The notes below the pieces were generated by a model. The model saw only the letters and a list, made by a program, of their open reading frames with translations. It had not been told where the DNA came from and did no database searches. This document shows positions 59,235-64,000 of a DNA stretch of 64,000 bases, piece after piece (the first letter of the stretch is position 1; every line of letters begins with the position of its first letter). Position numbers and translations under genes: made by a program. The stretch spans positions 496,001 to 560,000 of the forward strand of contig NZ_FOAV01000001.1 in assembly GCF_900109745.1 (NCBI RefSeq), in the 5' to 3' direction. This stretch comes from Roseateles sp. YR242 (lineage in GTDB: Bacteria; Pseudomonadota; Gammaproteobacteria; Burkholderiales; Burkholderiaceae_C).

Positions 59235-62200
59235 ATGGCGCGTTGGTCGAATGTCATGTCGCGGTCTGCGACGCTCACGAGATCGCGGGGATGGCGGCGG
59301 ACGGTTCAGGGGGCCGCAGGTTCACTGCTGCTGACGCTGCTGACCGCCTGTGGCGGTGGCAAGTCCACAAGCGCCGCACAGCCCGAGGACGCCCTCCAGC
59401 GCCCGCTGGCAGATACAGCCGCAGCCGCAGACACCGCCACAGCCATCCCCGCCGGACGCTACGTGCTGGCCCAGGCCTCCTCCGGCCTGTGCCTCACCGC
59501 TGCGTCTACGGGCAACGGCGCCGGCACACTGACCGCAGCGGCCTGCGCCGCAGGCACCACCCAGGCCTTCGACCTCAGCCTGAACACCGATGGCTCCACC
59601 CGGCTCACCCAGGTCAGCAGCGGCCTCTCGCTCGACCTGGAGGCCATGTCCACCGCCGAAGGCGCCGCCATCCAGCTCTGGGCCGCCAATGAAACCAGCG
59701 CGCAGCGCTTCACGCTAAGCCGCATCCAGGGCCACCTGTTCAGCGTGATGAATACCGGCAGCGCCAAATGCGCCGCCATACAGGGCTCTGCACTCCAGCA
59801 GATGACCTGCAACTCGCAGCCGGAACAGCTGTTCGTCCTGTACCCGCAATCCACCGCTGCGACCATCCGTGGCCTGCTGCCCTACGGCCGCTTCAGCCTC
59901 CGTTCCAGCCTGTCGGGCCTGTGCCTGGATCTCGCGGGCACCGGCCTGGCCGATGCCGACCGCGCCGTGCAGGCCACCTGCACAGGCGCTGACCGCCAGC
60001 GCTTCGACCTCACGCTCGCGGCAGACGGTGGCTATCGGCTGCGCAACCTCGCCAGCGGCCAGCTGCTGGACATCACCGGGGCGGCAACCGTCGCCGGCAC
60101 CGCCGTCCAGCAATGGCCGGATACCGACGGCAGCAACCAGCATTTCCTGCCCACCGCCACCAGCGACACCATCCAGTTGAAGGCGCTGCACAGCGGCCTC
60201 TGCCTGGACGTGACCGCCGAACGTACCGACGCTGGTGCGCCCATCCAGCAATGGGACTGCGGCACCAACAAGGCCAACCAGCAATGGCGCCTGGTGACCA
60301 CGGCAAGCGCTGTCTGGACACCCGTGCCTGCGCCCACAGCCGGTGACACGGGCGGTGGCGGCACAGACCCCGGGGGCGACGGCGGCAGCGGCACCACCCC
60401 ACCCACCACCCCTCCCACCACAGAGACGCCACCCACCGCCACCACTGCACTCAAGCTGCCGCTGGAGTTGCTCGGCGCCGGCCTGCCGAGCGCCCCCGTG
60501 GTGGCCACCGCCAACCTCACCCTGGACCAGGCAGGCGCCAGCGCCGCCACCGAGCTGTGGCTGCGCTGCCACCGTTGCGGTTTCTTCGGTCCGCCTGAGT
60601 TCGAAGCCACCACAGAGGCCCCCGCACGCATCAAGGGCAGCCTGCGCGTCCTGGGCGGCACCGCCGTGGCCAATGCCGGTGCCATCCCGTGGGTGGACAT
60701 CACCGACACCACCATGACCCTGGCCGACCCCGAGCGTGTGCAAGGCGGCCTTCAGCGCGGGGGTGTCTATACCGCCCGCATGAAGCTGACGCTGGATGCC
60801 GCCACCAAGGCGCGGCTGATCAATGGCGTCAACCTCGTCCAGTTCCGCTTCAACGGCAGCGACGGCGAGTCCAACGGCTATCGCATCATCGACCTGCAGT
60901 TCCGCAACACTTCCGGCACCAGCCTGGCGACCAATGCGATCCAGCGCGCCGACATCAACATCGAGAAGCAGGCCGGCCGCACCTTCACCGCAGACGTCAC
61001 CGCCGGCGAAACCCTGTGGAAGGCTCAGGACCGTCTGTTGAAGTCCACGCTCGCGAACCGTTCCATCCATGCCGCCTGCGCCTCCTGCCATGCCTCCGAT
61101 GGCCGGGACCTGCAGTACTTCAATTACTCCAACAACGCCATCGTCCAGCGCGCCCGCTTCCATGGGCTCAGCGAGGCCGAGGGCCGGCAGATCACCGCCT
61201 ATCTGCGCTACGCGCTGCAGAACCTGCCTCACGTGGCCCAGGCAGCGCCGTGGAACCCGCCCTATCAGCCGGGCCCCGGGCTGGACAGCAAGCCGATCGC
61301 CGAATGGTCCGCCGGTGCCGGCCTGGACGCCGTGGTCGATACGCCCACCAACGCCGTCAAGGCCCTGTTCGGCCAGCCGCTGGACGGCTCGGCCCTGGCA
61401 CTCACCCAGGCCGACATCGACAAGGTGATGGACGCCAACGCCACGCTGAATGCCCGTGAAGTGCAGATGCCCATCCAGTATCCAGACTGGAACTCCTACC
61501 TGCCGGCCATGCACCCGATGGACATCTGGCCGGCAGGCGCCAGCACCACCGGGTCCTTTGCCGCGGGAGCCACGTTCTCCGGCAACGGTCGCCAGGATCC
61601 GCTGGGCACGTCCAGGCGCATCGCCGCCTGGTTCGAATCGCACAAGTCCAGCGCCTTCGGCGACTGGAGCCATCTCACGCCTGAACAGCGCAACGAGATC
61701 CAGTCGATGATCCAGCCGTACGGCTTCGAGGTCTATGCCTTCCTGGGGGGCGGCCGGGGCAACCACATCGCCGCCTCGGGGCAGTATGGAGCCCAGGTGG
61801 GCGCCGCCAACCTGCAACGCCTGGTGTCATCGGCCCGCACGGCCGATGAGCCGGCGGCCTTCACCACCAACGCGTTCATCGAACGTGTGGTGGGCAGCAT
61901 GTTCCAGTGGAACCTGGTGCAGCAGTGGGAGTGGGCACAGCGCTATGGCCTGGAAGGCGATCAGCGCTGGTTCCTGGGCGACTACGACGCCGCCACCAAG
62001 ACATGGACCGGCCGGGGCGAAGCCCGCGGCTGGCCCTTCAATACGGTGAGCGCCTTCTACCTGGCACCGCACATGGTCTACCAGACCGACTTCGACAGCA
62101 GCGGCAAGACCACCCGCGAGTGGATCCTGGCCTGGGAGACCAACAACAAGGCTGGCTCCTACTACCGGACCAATGCCTGGTACCAGGCGCAGGTCACCAT

Positions 62201-62876
62201 CAACCCGGGCGCCCAAGGCGACTGGGCCAACTATTCGGTGGATTGGCCCTACCTCACCGGCTTTGACGAATACCTCTCCCAACTGCTCGGTGGCGCCACG
62301 GCCGCCCAGGCGTCCGCCGCCATGCTGAGCGACATCCGTCTGCTGCAGGCCCGCATCAAATCGGCGCAGTATGTGAACAACCGCATCCCGCTGTATGTGG
62401 CCACAGACACGCGGCCGCTGGCGGACAACCGTGGGCGTTTTGGCCGCGCACAGGTCCTGAAGCACCTGTCTCCCACCAACTTCATGGAGACCACCAGCAC
62501 GCAGGTCAATGGCGGCACCCCGTTCGTCAAGCTGGATCAGCTTCAGTCAGGGCTTTATCTCAAGGTGCTGAATGGCGCCTTCCGCCAGTTCAACCAGCTC
62601 TATGCGACCACCGACCCTGCGGCGTGGCGCCGGTGTGACCCCAACAACACCGATCTGGGAGAGCCTGAACCGACCGCAGGCTTCGCGTTCTGCCTGGACC
62701 GCAGCAAACAGCCGCTGGTGCTGGTGTCGCCCGGTGTGTATGCGATGAACTCGGTGGACTACCGCACCACGGCTGAGCAGAAGCTCCAGTACGCGGTGTG
62801 GAAGGCCGGCAAGCTGGGCGCAGACCCGGCCCGCATCACCACCTTGAACGACTGGCTGCTGCGCGCCTGGCCCTGA
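59235..62876 (+). CDS. Ricin-type lectin / cytochrome c lipoprotein
   Basis: The 1213-residue protein has a lipoprotein signal (lipobox LTAC, Cys39), then two beta-trefoil ricin-type repeats sets: about residues 75-210 (AGRYVLAQASSGLCLTAA) and 215-357 (GRFSLRSSLSGLCLDLAG ... QQWPDTDG ... NQQWRLV), a Thr/Pro/Gly linker (about 360-405), a CHRC segment near residue 450, and a long C-terminal region with one c-type haem motif CASCH (Cys615, Cys618, His619). Met745 or nearby Met757/760 may be the sixth ligand. A GAAGGAG site sets the start at 59235. It likely sits on the outer membrane facing polysaccharide. Function unknown; no partner gene is near. Confidence 0.8.
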   Translation: MARWSNVMSRSATLTRSRGWRRTVQGAAGSLLLTLLTACGGGKSTSAAQPEDALQRPLADTAAAADTATAIPAGRYVLAQASSGLCLTAASTGNGAGTLTAAACAAGTTQAFDLSLNTDGSTRLTQVSSGLSLDLEAMSTAEGAAIQLWAANETSAQRFTLSRIQGHLFSVMNTGSAKCAAIQGSALQQMTCNSQPEQLFVLYPQSTAATIRGLLPYGRFSLRSSLSGLCLDLAGTGLADADRAVQATCTGADRQRFDLTLAADGGYRLRNLASGQLLDITGAATVAGTAVQQWPDTDGSNQHFLPTATSDTIQLKALHSGLCLDVTAERTDAGAPIQQWDCGTNKANQQWRLVTTASAVWTPVPAPTAGDTGGGGTDPGGDGGSGTTPPTTPPTTETPPTATTALKLPLELLGAGLPSAPVVATANLTLDQAGASAATELWLRCHRCGFFGPPEFEATTEAPARIKGSLRVLGGTAVANAGAIPWVDITDTTMTLADPERVQGGLQRGGVYTARMKLTLDAATKARLINGVNLVQFRFNGSDGESNGYRIIDLQFRNTSGTSLATNAIQRADINIEKQAGRTFTADVTAGETLWKAQDRLLKSTLANRSIHAACASCHASDGRDLQYFNYSNNAIVQRARFHGLSEAEGRQITAYLRYALQNLPHVAQAAPWNPPYQPGPGLDSKPIAEWSAGAGLDAVVDTPTNAVKALFGQPLDGSALALTQADIDKVMDANATLNAREVQMPIQYPDWNSYLPAMHPMDIWPAGASTTGSFAAGATFSGNGRQDPLGTSRRIAAWFESHKSSAFGDWSHLTPEQRNEIQSMIQPYGFEVYAFLGGGRGNHIAASGQYGAQVGAANLQRLVSSARTADEPAAFTTNAFIERVVGSMFQWNLVQQWEWAQRYGLEGDQRWFLGDYDAATKTWTGRGEARGWPFNTVSAFYLAPHMVYQTDFDSSGKTTREWILAWETNNKAGSYYRTNAWYQAQVTINPGAQGDWANYSVDWPYLTGFDEYLSQLLGGATAAQASAAMLSDIRLLQARIKSAQYVNNRIPLYVATDTRPLADNRGRFGRAQVLKHLSPTNFMETTSTQVNGGTPFVKLDQLQSGLYLKVLNGAFRQFNQLYATTDPAAWRRCDPNNTDLGEPEPTAGFAFCLDRSKQPLVLVSPGVYAMNSVDYRTTAEQKLQYAVWKAGKLGADPARITTLNDWLLRAWP

Positions 62877-62944
62877 CATCAGTGGGGGCGTCGGTCTGCG
62901 TGGTGCCTGGCAATCGGCACCACGCGGCGGCGCCTCGGCTCACA

Positions 62945-63448
62945 TCAGGAGCCGGAAGCGCTGGCCCGGTCCACGCAGCTCATCCAAAGCCGGAGGTCGA
63001 ATTCCAGTTGCCCGTAATCGGGTGCCATGTGATGGCACAACTGGTAGAAGGCCTTGTCGTGGTCGGGATGCTTCAGGTGGGCCAACTCGTGGACCACGAT
63101 CATCTTGAGGAATTCCGCCGGCGCCTCCTTGAACAGGGTGGCGACACGGATCTCGCGGCGGGACTTGAGGCGGGTGCCCTGCACCGTGGTGGCGCGGGTG
63201 TGGGTACCCAGCGCATGCTGCACCACCTTGAGCTTGGCGTCGTAGCAGACACGCGCCAGCGGATCCGCATTGCGCAGGTAGCGCTGCTTCAGCGCCTGCG
63301 TGTAGTCGAACAAGGCCTTGTCGCTGCGAACGTCGTGCGGCTCCGGATACTTGCGCGCCAGCAGGGGTGCCAGTTCGCCGCTGTCCAGCAATGATTGGGC
63401 CTGGGCCACCAGGGCCGCTGGGTAGCCCTGCAAATACTTCATGGTCAT
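62945..63448 (-). CDS. YgjP-like M48-type metallopeptidase
   Basis: About 167 residues with the HELAH zinc motif in VVHELAHLKHPDHDKAFYQLCHHMAPDY (third ligand His downstream), preceded by VATLFKEAPAEFLKMI. This fits the YgjP/DUF45 metallopeptidase family. Substrate unknown. The start at 63448 (MTMKYLQG) is preferred over 63562, whose extra residues are from the repeat-rich leader. Confidence 0.9.
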   Translation of the reverse strand: MTMKYLQGYPAALVAQAQSLLDSGELAPLLARKYPEPHDVRSDKALFDYTQALKQRYLRNADPLARVCYDAKLKVVQHALGTHTRATTVQGTRLKSRREIRVATLFKEAPAEFLKMIVVHELAHLKHPDHDKAFYQLCHHMAPDYGQLEFDLRLWMSCVDRASASGS

Positions 63449-63540
63449 GATGGGAAGCCCGGGAACAGGGAAGCAGCAAATGGCGTTGGGGCAGGAGCGC
63501 CGGGTGAAGAACGCCGACGCAAGAGCGCCGGGCCCAGGGA

Positions 63541-63591
63541 GCCGGCCAATAGAGCCGGCCAATAGAGCCGGTCAATGGAGCGGTCAATAGA
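63541..63591. repeat. 13-base tandem repeat, four copies
   Basis: Copies of GCCGGCCAATAGA at 63541-63553 and 63554-63566, a variant GCCGGTCAATGGA at 63567-63579 and a 12-base variant GCGGTCAATAGA at 63580-63591. It lies in the 204-base divergent gap between the metallopeptidase and ferredoxin genes. Copy number may vary between strains. Confidence 0.85.
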
Positions 63592-63652
63592 GCTGCCCAA
63601 GGGCCGCGCCGTCAATGGTGGCCCGGCCGATCGTAGCGGGCATGATATCGGC

Positions 63653-64000
63653 ATGGACGAACCGAGATTGCGCGTCACCGTGGAACCCCACGGCTGGACT
63701 TTCGAGACAGCGCCCGACCAATCCCTGCTGCAGGCAGGGCTGGCCGCAGGCGTGCGCCTGCCCCACTCCTGCCGCAACGGCACCTGCCGCGCCTGCATCA
63801 CCCAGCTGCGTAGCGGTGAGATCAGTTACCGCATTGAATGGCCGGGCCTTTCCCGCGAGGAAAAGGCCGAAGGCTGGATCCTGCCCTGTGTCGCCTGCGC
63901 CCGCTCCGACCTTGTCCTGGACGCGCCCCAGGCCACCCGCCCGGCCGCCGCCCCTCGCCCGACTGTTCTCACAGCGCCCAAGCCGCCTGTCGCCTCGGTG
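63653..64000 (+). CDS. 2Fe-2S ferredoxin domain protein, 5' part
   Basis: The frame is open from ATG 63653 to the end of the window (116 codons; the C-terminus is outside). It has a plant-type ferredoxin motif: CRNGTCRAC (Cys-x4-Cys-x2-Cys) and a fourth Cys about 30 residues on in ILPCVACA. A Pro/Ala-rich stretch follows the domain, so it may be a longer protein such as a ferredoxin-reductase (an oxygenase reductase) or a stand-alone ferredoxin with a tail. It carries one [2Fe-2S] cluster for electron transfer. Confidence 0.9.
   Translation, partial: MDEPRLRVTVEPHGWTFETAPDQSLLQAGLAAGVRLPHSCRNGTCRACITQLRSGEISYRIEWPGLSREEKAEGWILPCVACARSDLVLDAPQATRPAAAPRPTVLTAPKPPVASV

Overview
The window is high-GC bacterial chromosome with tightly packed genes. 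Gene content and order point to a betaproteobacterium of the order Burkholderiales, probably near the Roseateles/Mitsuaria/Rubrivivax/Leptothrix group. The pointers are a Bug-family receptor relative, the order hemF-nadD-rsfS-rlmH-maf-rng, and GC-rich intergenic repeat units of a kind I associate with that group. The placement is inference; no rRNA gene is present to test it. The first gene (GNAT acetyltransferase) and the last (2Fe-2S ferredoxin) run off the window.

Region 1 (1-8000): acetyltransferase end, YceI-like lipoprotein, Mpo1/DUF962 membrane protein, CBS-domain protein, a LivK-like receptor, a nitroreductase, and a phosphonate/phosphite-type ABC importer (receptor, ATPase, and one permease that is a fusion of two PhnE units). 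Region 2 (8001-17548) is a compact selenocysteine formate dehydrogenase island, all on the minus strand: fdnG (in-frame UGA at codon 196), fdnH, fdnI, fdhE, selA, selB and the tRNA-Sec gene selC. It supplies the enzyme, its maturation factor and all Sec decoding parts except selD. Region 3 (17775-24976): mrp, three tRNA-Lys genes with a terminator, tcdA, cpoB, pal, tolB without tolQRA, and a divergent Bug-like receptor. Region 4 (25000-33266) is housekeeping: rng, maf, rlmH, rsfS with an unusual histone-like tail, nadD, hemF, an acyltransferase, purD and a YebC-family gene.

Region 5 (33367-39946): a HerA-like ATPase, a DUF6622-like membrane protein, a LytS/LytTR two-component pair, and glnS with a clear terminator. 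Region 6 (40030-51074): a surface-type protein with four Ig-like repeats lies divergent from a seven-gene operon (MFP adaptor, ABC ATPase, TolC-like protein, two FtsX/MacB-type permeases, sigma-54 response regulator, histidine kinase). A full-consensus sigma-54 promoter stands just before the operon, with TGTCC-type repeats upstream that look like activator sites. This is the best candidate for a self-regulated export or defence system. Region 7 (51188-64000): DUF3297, a small unknown gene, a SUI1-family gene, an S9 peptidase, dusC-like, a chemoreceptor, a frameshifted zeta-toxin-like gene with a possible antitoxin, a 1213-residue lipoprotein joining two ricin-type lectin domains to a cytochrome c motif, a YgjP-like metallopeptidase, and the ferredoxin start.
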